Assembly (NCBI GenBank): GCA_050249695.1
Contig: JBFWQA010000009.1
Location: 1-51,786, forward strand
DNA from: JACKJP01 sp050249695
GTDB lineage: Bacteria; Pseudomonadota; Alphaproteobacteria; Rhizobiales; Tepidamorphaceae
Reading direction: 5' to 3'
Length of the DNA stretch: 51,786 nucleotides
Shown: positions 23,728 to 32,000 of the stretch, in pieces
How positions within the stretch are numbered: the stretch's first letter is position 1
How the letters are laid out: every line of letters begins with the position of its first letter
The notes under the pieces: generated by a model
Databases searched by the model: none
What the model was told of the DNA's origin: nothing
Seen by the model: the letters and a program-made list of their open reading frames with translations, nothing else
Translations under genes and position numbers: made by a program

Positions 23728-24321
23728 TCAGGATTTCTTTCCGGCGAGCTTTTCGATCTGGCTCTGCATCTCGGCCATCTGGCGGCGCAGGGTTTCCAGT
23801 TCGCCGGCGGTTTCCCTCGATCCCTCAGGCGCACGCGCGGTGCCGGAGGCCTCTTCCTTGCGGTCGCCGCCCATCTTCGCGAAGGGCGAGAACATCTGGT
23901 AGGCCTTCTCGAACATCTGCATGTTCTGGCGTACCTGCTCCTCCATCGCGCCGGCGGCCGACGCGCCGAAGGTACGGGAAATCTGCTCGCGGAACTTTTC
24001 CTGCTCGCCGGCGAATTTCTTCAGCGACATGTCGAGATAGGCCGGCACAAGGGCCTGCATGCTGTCGCCGTAAAACTTGATCATCTGCCGCAGGAAGGTC
24101 ACCGGCATCAGGCTGCCGCCCTTGGACTCCTGCTCGAAGATGATCTGCGAGAGAACGCCGCGCGTCAGGTCTTCGCCGCTCTTGGCATCGACGACCTCGA
24201 ACTCCTCGCCCGCCTGGACCATCTCGGCCAGATCATCGAGCGTGACGTAAGCGCTCGTGCCCGTGTTGTAGAGGCGACGATTGGCATATTTTTTGATGAT
24301 CGTCGGTTGCTTTGCACTCAT
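23728..24321 (-). CDS. phaR: Polyhydroxyalkanoate synthesis repressor PhaR
   Basis: The 197-residue protein has the PHB/PHA accumulation regulator DNA-binding domain at residues 5-65 ('IIKKYANRRLYNTGTSAYVT', 'LDDLAEMVQAGEEFEVVDAK', 'LTRGVLSQIIFEQE') followed by the second conserved PHB_acc block ('PVTFLRQMIKFYGDSMQALV', 'PAYLDMSLKKFAGEQEKFRE'). The C-terminal part is a Gln/Glu/Lys-rich coiled coil. PhaR binds both DNA and PHB granules and represses phasin and PHA genes. It is divergent from phaA-phaB, sharing a 283-base control region. The ATG at 24321 gives the family N-terminus; the longer frame to 24762 crosses the promoter and phaA start and is not real. Confidence 0.96.
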   Translation of the reverse strand: MSAKQPTIIKKYANRRLYNTGTSAYVTLDDLAEMVQAGEEFEVVDAKSGEDLTRGVLSQIIFEQESKGGSLMPVTFLRQMIKFYGDSMQALVPAYLDMSLKKFAGEQEKFREQISRTFGASAAGAMEEQVRQNMQMFEKAYQMFSPFAKMGGDRKEEASGTARAPEGSRETAGELETLRRQMAEMQSQIEKLAGKKS

Positions 24322-24401
24322 GATCACGGCCCGTTTTGCCCATGGACTGGTGCGAAAGCACCGTCTCCTCCCCATATACTTACCGTCACGATAGGCAAGT
24401 T

Positions 24402-24412
24402 GTGCAGTGCAC
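24402..24412. promoter_or_regulatory. GTGCA-G-TGCAC palindrome, candidate PhaR site
   Basis: An 11-base palindrome in the phaR/phaA intergenic region. PhaR operators reported in other alphaproteobacteria are TGC/GCA-rich short palindromes, so this is a plausible site. A further TGCA lies near 24473. Confidence 0.35.
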
Positions 24413-24604
24413 GCCAGCGGTTTTTGGTTCACGATCGCGCCGATGCTGCGCCACTTTCCCGTTTCGTCGCATTGACATGCATCACGGGCTATCCATTTAG
24501 TCTGCGGTATGAGAGCGCCTTGATATCGGGCGGTGAATTCCCGCGGCGGTGCCGGCAGTCGATACCGAGTGGCCGCGGACAGGTCGTCAAACGAGGAGAA
24601 TGCC

Positions 24605-25783
24605 ATGGCTGAGCAGATCGTTATCACCGGAGCGGCGCGGACCCCTGTGGGTTCGTTCGGCGGCTCGCTGTCGAGCGTGCCCGCCTCATATCTGGGCACC
24701 ACCGCCATCAAGGCGGCGATGGAACGCTCGAAGATTGCGCCGGGAGATGTCGACGAGGTCATTCTCGGTCAGATTCTGACCGCCGCGGCGGGGCAGAATC
24801 CGGCTCGCCAGGCTTCCATCGGCGCCGGCATCCCGGTGGAAACGCCGGCATGGGGGATGAACCAGCTCTGCGGGTCGGGTCTGCGCGCGGTCGCTCTGGG
24901 CATGCAGCAGATCGTCGACGGGTCCGCGAAGGTCGTGGTCGCCGGCGGACAGGAATCGATGAGCCAGGCGCCGCACGCCCAGCACCTTCGCAACGGCATC
25001 AAGATGGGCGATGTGAAATTCATCGACACGATGATCAAGGACGGGTTGTGGGATGCCTTCAACGGATATCACATGGGCAACACCGCCGAGAACGTCGCCC
25101 GGCAGTGGCAGATCACGCGCGAGCAGCAGGACAGTTTCGCGGTTGCCTCACAGAACAAGGCGGAAGCGGCCAAGAAAGCCGGCAGGTTCAAGGACGAGAT
25201 CGCGCCGGTGACGATCGCCGGACGCAAGGGCGACACGATCGTCGACGAGGACGAGTATATCCGCGAAGGCGTGAAGATCGATTCGCTTTCCGGGCTCAAA
25301 GCCGCCTTCGAGAAGGACGGCACGGTAACCGCCGGTAATGCCTCGGGCATCAATGACGGGGCCGCCGCGGTGGTGCTGATGAGCGCCAGCGAAGCCAAGG
25401 CGCGCGGCATCGCCCCGCTGGCGCGGATCGTCTCCTGGGCCAGCGTCGGCGTCGATCCGGCGATCATGGGCTCCGGACCGATCCCGGCCTCGCGCAAGGC
25501 GCTGGAAAGAGCGGGCTGGTCGATCGGCGATCTCGACCTCGTGGAGGCCAATGAGGCATTCGCCGCGCAGGCCTGTGCGGTCAACAAGGATCTCGGCTGG
25601 AATCCGGACATCGTCAATGTCAATGGCGGCGCGATAGCCATCGGCCATCCGATCGGCGCTTCGGGCTGCCGGGTACTCGTCACCCTCCTGCATGAAATGC
25701 AGCGCCGGGACGCCAAGAAAGGGCTCGCGACCCTTTGCATCGGCGGCGGCATGGGCATCGCCATGTGCGTCGAGCGCGACTGA
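24605..25783 (+). CDS. phaA: Acetyl-CoA acetyltransferase (beta-ketothiolase)
   Basis: The 392-residue biosynthetic thiolase condenses two acetyl-CoA to acetoacetyl-CoA, the first step to PHB. Catalytic residues are visible: Cys89 in 'NQLCGSGLRAVALGMQQI', His in 'NVNGGAIAIGHPIGASGCRV' and the second Cys in 'LCIGGGMGIAMCVE'; 'EANEAFAAQA' is also conserved. Length and N-terminus (AEQIVITGAARTPVGSFGGS) match PhaA. GAGGAGA precedes the ATG. It is followed by phaB after 40 bases, forming the phaAB operon, with phaR divergent upstream. Confidence 0.97.
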   Translation: MAEQIVITGAARTPVGSFGGSLSSVPASYLGTTAIKAAMERSKIAPGDVDEVILGQILTAAAGQNPARQASIGAGIPVETPAWGMNQLCGSGLRAVALGMQQIVDGSAKVVVAGGQESMSQAPHAQHLRNGIKMGDVKFIDTMIKDGLWDAFNGYHMGNTAENVARQWQITREQQDSFAVASQNKAEAAKKAGRFKDEIAPVTIAGRKGDTIVDEDEYIREGVKIDSLSGLKAAFEKDGTVTAGNASGINDGAAAVVLMSASEAKARGIAPLARIVSWASVGVDPAIMGSGPIPASRKALERAGWSIGDLDLVEANEAFAAQACAVNKDLGWNPDIVNVNGGAIAIGHPIGASGCRVLVTLLHEMQRRDAKKGLATLCIGGGMGIAMCVERD

Positions 25784-25823
25784 AGTCGATCTGAAACAAG
25801 AAAAGGCAAGGGGGTTATGTAAG

Positions 25824-26549
25824 ATGGCACGAGTTGCGCTTGTTAGCGGGGGAACCCGCGGCATAGGTGCCGCCATTGCGAAGGCGTTGAAGGCCGCCGG
25901 ATACAAGGTTGCCGCGAACTATGGCGGCAATGACGAGGCCGCCAGCGCCTTCAACAAGGAGACCGGCATCGCGGTCTACAAGTGGGATGTGTCCGACTAC
26001 GATTCCTGCGCGGCCGGAATCGCAAAGGTCGAAGCCGATCTCGGCCCGATCGAGATTCTGGTCAACAATGCGGGCATTACCCGCGACACCATGTTTCACC
26101 GCATGAAGCCGCACCAGTGGAGCGAGGTGATCAACACCAATCTGAATTCGCTCTTCAACATGTGCCGGCCCGTCATCGAGGGCATGCGCGAACGCAGTTT
26201 CGGGCGGATCATCAATATTTCCTCCATCAACGGCCAGAAGGGCCAGATGGGGCAGGTGAACTATTCGGCGGCCAAGGCGGGCGATATCGGCTTCACCAAG
26301 GCCCTCGCGCAGGAGAACGCCGCCAAGGGCATCACCGTCAATGCGATCTGTCCCGGCTATATCGGCACCGAGATGGTGCGCGCGGTCCCCGAGGACGTGC
26401 TCAAGAAGTCGATCCTCCCGCATATTCCGGTGGGCCGGCTCGGCGAACCGGAAGAAATCGCACGATGCGTCGTATTTCTCGCCGCTGACGATGCGGGCTT
26501 CATCACCGGTTCGACGCTGACCGCCAATGGCGGGCAATACATGATCTGA
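25824..26549 (+). CDS. phaB: Acetoacetyl-CoA reductase
   Basis: The 241-residue SDR reduces acetoacetyl-CoA to (R)-3-hydroxybutyryl-CoA with NADPH. It shows the cofactor loop 'ALVSGGTRGIGAAIAKAL', 'NNAGITRDTMFHRMKPHQW', the catalytic triad in 'NISSINGQKGQMGQVNYSAA' plus 'KAGDIGFTKALAQE', and 'AICPGYIGTEMV'. The 'Q-x-x-N-Y-S-A-A-K' and 'ITRDTMFH(R/K)M' features are PhaB/FabG-type substrate features. The ATG at 25824 has AAGGCAAGGGGG upstream. A strong terminator follows 30 bases after the stop. PHA synthase is not in the window. Confidence 0.96.
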   Translation: MARVALVSGGTRGIGAAIAKALKAAGYKVAANYGGNDEAASAFNKETGIAVYKWDVSDYDSCAAGIAKVEADLGPIEILVNNAGITRDTMFHRMKPHQWSEVINTNLNSLFNMCRPVIEGMRERSFGRIINISSINGQKGQMGQVNYSAAKAGDIGFTKALAQENAAKGITVNAICPGYIGTEMVRAVPEDVLKKSILPHIPVGRLGEPEEIARCVVFLAADDAGFITGSTLTANGGQYMI

Positions 26550-26579
26550 TCCGTCGCGGCGCGCGGAACCTCTCCCGAT

Positions 26580-26604
26580 GGGGCGGCAGAAATGCCGCCC
26601 CTTT
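26580..26604 (+). terminator. Rho-independent terminator after phaB
   Basis: GGGGCGGCA (26580-26588) and TGCCGCCCC (26593-26601) form a perfect 9-bp stem with a GAAA tetraloop, followed by TTTG. It separates phaAB from the phaB-like copy. Confidence 0.82.
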
Positions 26605-26677
26605 GTCTGTTGCGGAAGGACCGGAGGCGGTGCACAAGACAAGGGTATTCAGGCAGGCAACCGAAGCAGGGCGATCC

Positions 26678-27403
26678 ATGCAGCGCACAGCACTTGTCAC
26701 CGGGGGCACGCGCGGCATCGGCGCAGCGGCGGCGAGGGCGCTCAGCGCCGCCGGTCACCGGGTCGCGGTCAGCTATACCGGGAACCGCGAGGCCGCCCAT
26801 GCCTTCAACATCGAAACCGGGATCGCGGTGTTTCGCTGGGACGTCGCCGACGCCGAGGCCTGCCGCGAGGGCATTGCGCAGGTAGAGGCCGTGCACGGGC
26901 CGGTCGACATTCTCGTCAACAATGCGGGGATCGCAGCGGCGAGCGCATTTCACAGGATGCAGCCCGACACCTGGCGCAGGGCCATCGACGTCAATCTCAA
27001 CTCGCTCTTCAACATGTGCAGGCCGGTGATCGAGGGTATGCGGGCGCGCGGTTTCGGGCGCATCGTCAACATGTCTTCCATGAACGCGCAGCGCGGCGAG
27101 TTCAGCAACGCGCACTACGCCGCCGCCAAGGCGGGCGTCCTCGGCTTCACCAAAGCCCTGGCGCTGGAGGGGGCGGGACGCAACATCACGGTCAACGCCA
27201 TCTCTCCGGGCTATGTGGAGACCGACATGTCGCGGTCGATCCCTCCGGCGATCCTTGAGGAAACGATCCGGCGGCAAATTCCGGCCGGGCGCCTCGCGCA
27301 GGTCGAGGAGATCGCGCGCATCGTGGTCTTTCTGACGGGGGAGGAGGCCGGCTTCATCACCGGAGCGACGCTGAACGTCAGCGGCGGCCAGCTGATGGCA
27401 TGA
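26678..27403 (+). CDS. Second acetoacetyl-CoA reductase-like SDR
   Basis: A 241-residue SDR of exactly the same length as PhaB and strongly similar in sequence: 'ALVTGGTRGIGAAAARAL', 'HAFNIETGIAVFRWDVADAE', 'ILVNNAGIAAASAFHRMQPD', 'NLNSLFNMCRPVIEGMRARG', 'HYAAAKAGVLGFTKALALEG' and 'AISPGYVETDMSRSIPP'. The Ser-Tyr-Lys triad is intact, although the PhaB-typical Gln before Tyr is replaced ('EFSNAHYAAAK'). It probably arose by tandem duplication of phaB and may reduce a different 3-oxoacyl-CoA. The ATG at 26678 gives the family N-terminus; AGCAGGGCG precedes it. A terminator upstream suggests its own promoter. Confidence 0.88.
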   Translation: MQRTALVTGGTRGIGAAAARALSAAGHRVAVSYTGNREAAHAFNIETGIAVFRWDVADAEACREGIAQVEAVHGPVDILVNNAGIAAASAFHRMQPDTWRRAIDVNLNSLFNMCRPVIEGMRARGFGRIVNMSSMNAQRGEFSNAHYAAAKAGVLGFTKALALEGAGRNITVNAISPGYVETDMSRSIPPAILEETIRRQIPAGRLAQVEEIARIVVFLTGEEAGFITGATLNVSGGQLMA

Positions 27404-27428
27404 GCGCTGCGGGCACGGGAAGCGACCG

Positions 27429-28337
27429 GTGGTGAGCGGCAGGGACGGGGCGGCGGGGGCGACGGCGCTGAAGAGGCGCATAGCAACGCTGACCGGCCTC
27501 AGTGCCGTCGTCATGTGGTCGTCGCTGGCCATCCTCAGCGTTCTGAGCGGCCCGATCCCGCCCTTCCAGTTAACGGCGATGTGCTTTGCGCTCGCCGGCA
27601 CGGTCGGCCTTCTCCGGCTCCTCCTGTCGCCGTCGGCCGCACGGACCGTGCTCCGTGTGCCGCTCGCCGGCTGGGCGCTCGGCATCGGTGGCCTGTTCCT
27701 CTTCCACGCCTTCTATTTCGCGGCCGTCCAGAATGCTCCTCCGGTCGACGCGAGTCTCATTTCCTATCTCTGGCCGCTGCTGATCGTTGTGTTCTCCGCA
27801 TTCCTGCCGGGCGAACGGCTCGCCGCGGGACATGTCGCCGGCGCGCTGCTGGGTCTGGGCGGTGCGGCGCTGGTGATCGCAGGGCGGGGCGGGCCGGCCT
27901 TCGACCCGCGCTACGCGGCCGGCTATCTGGCGGCGCTCGGCGCGGCGCTGACATGGTCGTCCTACTCGGTCCTGTCGAGACGCTTCTCGGCCGTGCCGAC
28001 CGATGCGGTGACGGGCTTCTGTCTTGCCACGGCGGCGCTGTCGCTGGCATGCCATCTCGCATTCGAGACGACCGTTTGGCCGGTATCTGCCGGCCAGTGG
28101 GCGGCGGTCGCCGCACTCGGCGCCTTCCCCGTCGGCCTTGCCTTCTTCACGTGGGATCATGGGGTGAAGCATGGCGACATCCAGTTTCTCGGCGTCGCCG
28201 CCTATGCCGCCCCGTTGTTTTCCACGCTTTTCCTGGTCGCCGCGGGCCTTGCGGCGCCGAGCTGGCACATCGCCGCCGCCTGCCTGCTGATCAGTGGCGG
28301 CGGACTGCTCGCCGCGCTGGCGGGACGCAGGCCGTGA
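27429..28337 (+). CDS. DMT/EamA family transporter (YddG-like exporter)
   Basis: The 302-residue protein has ten predicted helices in two EamA repeats, about residues 20-140 and 155-295. Telling stretches are 'GLSAVVMWSSLAILSVLSGP', 'ALGIGGLFLFHAFYFAAVQN', 'ASLISYLWPLLIVVFSAFLP' and, in the second half, 'LAALGAALTWSSYSVLSRRF' and 'VGLAFFTWDHGVKHGDIQFL'. The W-P-L and 'FTWDHGVK.GD' blocks resemble the YddG aromatic amino acid exporter branch. The start is a GTG at 27429 with a second GTG immediately after. It follows the phaB-like gene by 25 bases and may share its transcript; gloB is convergent. Substrate not proven. Confidence 0.85.
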   Translation: MVSGRDGAAGATALKRRIATLTGLSAVVMWSSLAILSVLSGPIPPFQLTAMCFALAGTVGLLRLLLSPSAARTVLRVPLAGWALGIGGLFLFHAFYFAAVQNAPPVDASLISYLWPLLIVVFSAFLPGERLAAGHVAGALLGLGGAALVIAGRGGPAFDPRYAAGYLAALGAALTWSSYSVLSRRFSAVPTDAVTGFCLATAALSLACHLAFETTVWPVSAGQWAAVAALGAFPVGLAFFTWDHGVKHGDIQFLGVAAYAAPLFSTLFLVAAGLAAPSWHIAAACLLISGGGLLAALAGRRP

Positions 28338-28343
28338 GGAACT

Positions 28344-29114
28344 CTAAAAGCTGTCCTTGCGCCTGCGGATCTCGCCGAAGATTTCGGCCGGCGAGGCGCC
28401 CTCCATGCCGATGGCCGCGGCGACTTCCGGCCTGCCCGCCCGCAGGAACGGATTTGCCCTGAGTTCGGCCTCGACCGTGGTCGGTACGGTCGGTTCTCCG
28501 CGGCCGCGCCTGGCCTTCGCGTCGGCGATATAGGACGCGAGGGCCGTATTGGCGGGCTCCACCGTCTCGGCGAACCGGGCATTGGCAAGCGTATATTCAT
28601 GTCCGCAATACAGAGCGGTATGCGCGGGCAGCGCCGCGATCTTCGAGACTGAGGACCACATCTGTTCCATCGTGCCCTCGAACACGCGCCCGCAGCCGAG
28701 CGGAAACACCGTATCGCCGCAAAAGGCGATACGGGCCGCAGGCAGATGCAGGGTGATATGGCCCAGCGTATGGCCGGGCGTCTCCAGCACCTCGACTTCA
28801 AAATCCCCGAACCTGTAGACATCGCCTTCCGACAGCGTCTCGTCGATGCCGGGAATCCGGTCCGCCTCGCCTTTCGGCCCGACGACCCTGCAGCCATGCG
28901 CGGACTTGAGCGCCGGGATCCCCTGCGTGTGGTCGGCGTGATGGTGTGTGACGAAAATGTGGGTCAGCGGCCAGCCGGTATCGCGCAGCGCCTTCTCGAC
29001 GGCTTCGGCATCGGGCGCGTCGATGCTGGCGGTGACATTGGCGCCCGCATCATGCACGAGCACGCCGTAATTGTCGTCAAGCGCGGGAAAGAGGTGAACG
29101 TCGAGCTTCGGCAT
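28344..29114 (-). CDS. gloB: Hydroxyacylglutathione hydrolase (glyoxalase II)
   Basis: The 256-residue metallo-beta-lactamase-fold enzyme hydrolyses S-lactoylglutathione in methylglyoxal detoxification. It has 'FPALDDNYGVLVHD', the metal motif 'THHHADHTQGIPAL', 'TPGHTLGHITLHLP', 'FCGDTVFPLGCGRVFEGT', 'YCGHEYTLANARFA' and the C-terminal HAGH domain 'ELRANPFLRAGRPEVAAAIG'. These are specific to glyoxalase II. AGGAGGCC precedes the ATG at 29114; upstream in-frame starts are less likely. It is divergent from the methyltransferase gene, a pairing common in alphaproteobacteria. Confidence 0.95.
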   Translation of the reverse strand: MPKLDVHLFPALDDNYGVLVHDAGANVTASIDAPDAEAVEKALRDTGWPLTHIFVTHHHADHTQGIPALKSAHGCRVVGPKGEADRIPGIDETLSEGDVYRFGDFEVEVLETPGHTLGHITLHLPAARIAFCGDTVFPLGCGRVFEGTMEQMWSSVSKIAALPAHTALYCGHEYTLANARFAETVEPANTALASYIADAKARRGRGEPTVPTTVEAELRANPFLRAGRPEVAAAIGMEGASPAEIFGEIRRRKDSF

Positions 29115-29253
29115 CGGCTTGGCCTCCTGTCGTGTTTTCATCGCCGCGAAAAGGCAATTCGCGCACACTGTTTGATCCGGCCGTGAACGACCTTATCATC
29201 TGCCTACCATTTCGGTTCCGGGCAGACCACCCGGCCAGAGGACGCGCAATTCC

Positions 29254-30003
29254 ATGTATGTCGACATCCTCGAAATGAAAGGGTTCTATGCGGAGCCCGC
29301 GGGCATCGTCGCCAAGCGGCTCATCGGCCTGTGGGTCCACAAGCTGTGGCCCGACATGGCAGGGCTCGATGTCGCCGGCATCGGCTATACGCCGCCCTTT
29401 CTGGCCGGCATGCGGCGCAGCGCGGAGCGGGTGCTCACCCTGATGCCCGCGGCCCAGGGCGTCGTGCGGTGGCCTCCGGAGGGACGCTCCACCTCCGCCC
29501 TGATCGATGAAACGGACCTCCCGCTGACCAACGGGGCGCTCGATGCGGTGCTCATTGCGCATGCGCTGGAAGCGACGCATGACCCGGGCGCGCTTCTTGG
29601 CGAGGTCTGGCGCGTGCTGAAGCCGGAGGGGCGCGTCATGGTGATCGTGCCGAACCGCAGGGGCGTCTGGGCACGGAGCGATATTTCCCCCTTCGGCCAT
29701 GGCCGGCCCTATAGCCGTCCACAGCTCGCACGGCTTCTGCAACAAGCGGAGTTCGAGCCGAGGCGATGGGTCGACGCGCTCTACGTGCCGCCGTTCCGCA
29801 GCGGATTCCTGCTGCGGCTCGCGCCCGCCTTCGAGCGGTTCGGAACCCTGTTGCGTCTTCCGGTGTCCGGCGTGCTCATCGTAGAGGCGGTGAAGATGGC
29901 GCATGGCATCCAGCCGGTGCGTGTCAGGCCGATCGAACGGCGCGTGCCGGCGCTCGCCGGCGAACCTGTCATCGGCGCGTCCAGGATTTCCGGCGACCGG
30001 TGA
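29254..30003 (+). CDS. SAM-dependent methyltransferase, type 11
   Basis: A 249-residue class I methyltransferase-like protein. Motif I is weak ('GLDVAGIGYTPPFL'), but 'TDLPLTNGALDAVLIAHALE' and 'ATHDPGALLGEVWRVLKPEG' plus 'RVMVIVPNRRGVWAR' are typical of the Methyltransf_11 family. The weakened SAM-binding loop means activity should not be assumed. In alphaproteobacteria this gene is regularly found divergent from gloB, as here (139-base gap), which suggests a conserved but unproven link to glutathione/aldehyde metabolism. The tail after residue 225 is basic and probably disordered. Confidence 0.8.
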   Translation: MYVDILEMKGFYAEPAGIVAKRLIGLWVHKLWPDMAGLDVAGIGYTPPFLAGMRRSAERVLTLMPAAQGVVRWPPEGRSTSALIDETDLPLTNGALDAVLIAHALEATHDPGALLGEVWRVLKPEGRVMVIVPNRRGVWARSDISPFGHGRPYSRPQLARLLQQAEFEPRRWVDALYVPPFRSGFLLRLAPAFERFGTLLRLPVSGVLIVEAVKMAHGIQPVRVRPIERRVPALAGEPVIGASRISGDR

Positions 30004-30081
30004 GAGGGAAGCCATCTTTCCTTTGCCTTCGCGGGCCCGCCTTCGTAAAACGGGCCGGCAGCGAAAAGGAGCCATTGCCCG

Positions 30082-30867
30082 ATGGGGGACCAGCCCGAAC
30101 TCTCCAGACTGCGCGAGCAACTCGACCGGATCGACGGCGAGATGCATGCGCTTCTCATGGAACGCGGGACCGTCATCGCCGCCATCAGGGAGGCCAAGCG
30201 GAGCGCGGAAACCGGCTCGGCGTTCCGGCCGGGACGCGAGGCGGAGATGATGCGGGCGATCGCCGCGCGCCATGACGGGGTGCTGCCGCTGGCGACGGTC
30301 GAGCATATCTGGCGAGAGATCATCGGCACCTTCACCCAGATGCAGGCCGCCTTCAGCATCCATGTCGCCGAAGGCCGTCGCATCGCCATGCGGGATATGG
30401 CGCGCTTCTATTTCGGCTTCGCCACGCCGCTGATCGATCATGAGGATGTTGAGGGCGCCCTCGACGCGCTGGCGGGCAATCTCAACGACCTCGCGCTCGT
30501 GCCGCTCCGCAGCGGCAGGGCGTGGTGGCGCGATCTCGACGCGAAGCTCGCGATCATCGCGCGCATACCCTTTTTCGGCTTTCCGCAAAGCGTGACGCCC
30601 GAGCCGATGCTGGTCGTCGGCGACGCGCGCATCGATCTGCCGGACGGGCCGCGCCTCTATTCGCTCGATGCCGCCGCCGAGGCGCTGCCGGCGGGGATAG
30701 GCGAGATCGCGGCGAAGGGGGACGGCGGCAATGGGGAGACGCTGCTGTTGGCCAGCGACCTCGATGAGAGAGCCCTTGCCGACCGCCTGCGCGAAGCGCG
30801 TGTCGCGGCCGACCACTTGCGACTTGTCGGCGCCTATGCGAAAGCGGCAGCCTTCGATGCCCGCTAA
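30082..30867 (+). CDS. Chorismate mutase (AroQ type) with degenerate C-terminal prephenate-dehydratase-like domain
   Basis: Residues 5-90 are an AroQ chorismate mutase: 'LSRLREQLDRIDGEMHALLM', 'ERGTVIAAIREAKR', 'FRPGREAEMMRAIAARHDGV' and 'LPLATVEHIWREIIGTFTQM'. Residues about 95-261 resemble a PheA prephenate dehydratase or periplasmic-binding-like fold ('MRDMARFYFGFATPLIDHED', 'ALAGNLNDLALVPLRSGRAW'), but the catalytic T-R-F motif is not visible, so dehydration is doubtful; the domain may be regulatory. It starts an operon with hisC and tyrA (33-base gap or, with the upstream ATG, TAATG overlap), consistent with the chorismate-prephenate-tyrosine branch. AAGGAG lies upstream of the ATG. Confidence 0.82.
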   Translation: MGDQPELSRLREQLDRIDGEMHALLMERGTVIAAIREAKRSAETGSAFRPGREAEMMRAIAARHDGVLPLATVEHIWREIIGTFTQMQAAFSIHVAEGRRIAMRDMARFYFGFATPLIDHEDVEGALDALAGNLNDLALVPLRSGRAWWRDLDAKLAIIARIPFFGFPQSVTPEPMLVVGDARIDLPDGPRLYSLDAAAEALPAGIGEIAAKGDGGNGETLLLASDLDERALADRLREARVAADHLRLVGAYAKAAAFDAR

Positions 30868-30899
30868 TGGCGGGTAGACACGCGGAAGAGACGACAGTC

Positions 30900-32000
30900 A
30901 TGACAATCGACAGGCCGGTACCGCGCGGCGGCGTCACGCGCATTGCCCCTTATGTGCCGGGCAAGGGCGGCGATTCCGGCGGCAAGGTGTTCAAGCTCAG
31001 CTCGAACGAAACGCCGCTCGGGGCAAGCCCGAAGGCGGTCGCGGCATTTACCGCCGCGGGCGCGCATCTTGAGCTTTACCCCGACGGTTCCTCCAGTGTC
31101 CTGCGCCAGGCGATCGGACAGCGTTACGGTCTTGATCCGGCGCGCATCGTCTGCGGTGCGGGCTCCGACGAACTGCTCAATCTTCTCGCCCATGCCTATC
31201 TCGGCCCGGGCGACGAGGCGATCTTCACCGAACACGGCTTTCTCGTCTACAAGATCGCGACGCTGGCGGCCGGCGGCGAGCCCGTCGTCGTGCCGGAGAC
31301 CAACCTTACCGCCGATGTGGACGCCATCCTCGCGGCGGTCGGCGAGCGCACGCGTATCGTCTTCATCGCCAATCCGAACAATCCGACCGGCACCTATCTC
31401 CCGATCGGCGAGATCCGGCGGCTGCACGAGGGTCTGCCGAGACGGGTGCTTCTCGTGCTCGACGCGGCCTACGCCGAATATGTCCGTCGCAACGACTATG
31501 AATCGGGCATCGAACTGGTCGCCAGCTATCCCAATGTCGTGATGACCCGGACCTTTTCGAAGATCTACGGGCTCGCGGCGCTCCGTATCGGCTGGGCCTA
31601 TTGTCCGGAAGGCGTCGCGGACGCGCTGAACCGGATCCGCGGGCCCTTCAACCTGTCGGGACCGGCCATCGCGGCCGGCGCCGCGGCCATCGCCGACGAG
31701 CCTTTCGTCCAGACCGCCGTGGAGCATAACGGCCGGTGGCTGGAGTGGTTGACGCGGGAGATCACGGCGCTCGGCCTTGAAGTGACGCCGAGCGTGGGGA
31801 ATTTCCTGCTGGTCCATTTCCCCGGCGAGACGGGCCGGACGGCGGCGGACGCGGACGTTGCGCTTGTCGCCCGCGGCATCTATCTGCGCCGCCTGGACGC
31901 CTACGGTCTTCCCGGTGCGCTGCGCCTTTCCGTCGGCACCGAGGAGGCCAACCGGGCCGTCGTCGACGCGCTCGGGGCTTTTCTGGGGAAAGGGCGATGA
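30900..32000 (+). CDS. hisC: Histidinol-phosphate / aromatic aminotransferase
   Basis: The 366-residue class I/II PLP aminotransferase shows 'KLSSNETPLGASPKAVAAF', 'LYPDGSSSVLRQAI', 'VCGAGSDELLNLLAHAYLGP', 'IANPNNPTGTYLP', 'LVLDAAYAEYV' and the PLP lysine near residue 220 in 'TRTFSKIYGLAALRIGW'. These are HisC hallmarks. Because it sits between chorismate mutase and tyrA genes, it may also or mainly transaminate prephenate or aromatic keto acids, as described for broad-range HisC homologues. ATG at 30900 is preferred (GGAAGAG upstream); an ATG at 30867 overlapping the preceding stop is the alternative. Its end overlaps tyrA by four bases. Confidence 0.93.
   Translation: MTIDRPVPRGGVTRIAPYVPGKGGDSGGKVFKLSSNETPLGASPKAVAAFTAAGAHLELYPDGSSSVLRQAIGQRYGLDPARIVCGAGSDELLNLLAHAYLGPGDEAIFTEHGFLVYKIATLAAGGEPVVVPETNLTADVDAILAAVGERTRIVFIANPNNPTGTYLPIGEIRRLHEGLPRRVLLVLDAAYAEYVRRNDYESGIELVASYPNVVMTRTFSKIYGLAALRIGWAYCPEGVADALNRIRGPFNLSGPAIAAGAAAIADEPFVQTAVEHNGRWLEWLTREITALGLEVTPSVGNFLLVHFPGETGRTAADADVALVARGIYLRRLDAYGLPGALRLSVGTEEANRAVVDALGAFLGKGR

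Noticed and set aside
29077..30816. A 579-codon minus-strand frame over the methyltransferase and chorismate mutase genes.
   Set aside because: Shadow frame; the plus strand encodes two recognised proteins here.
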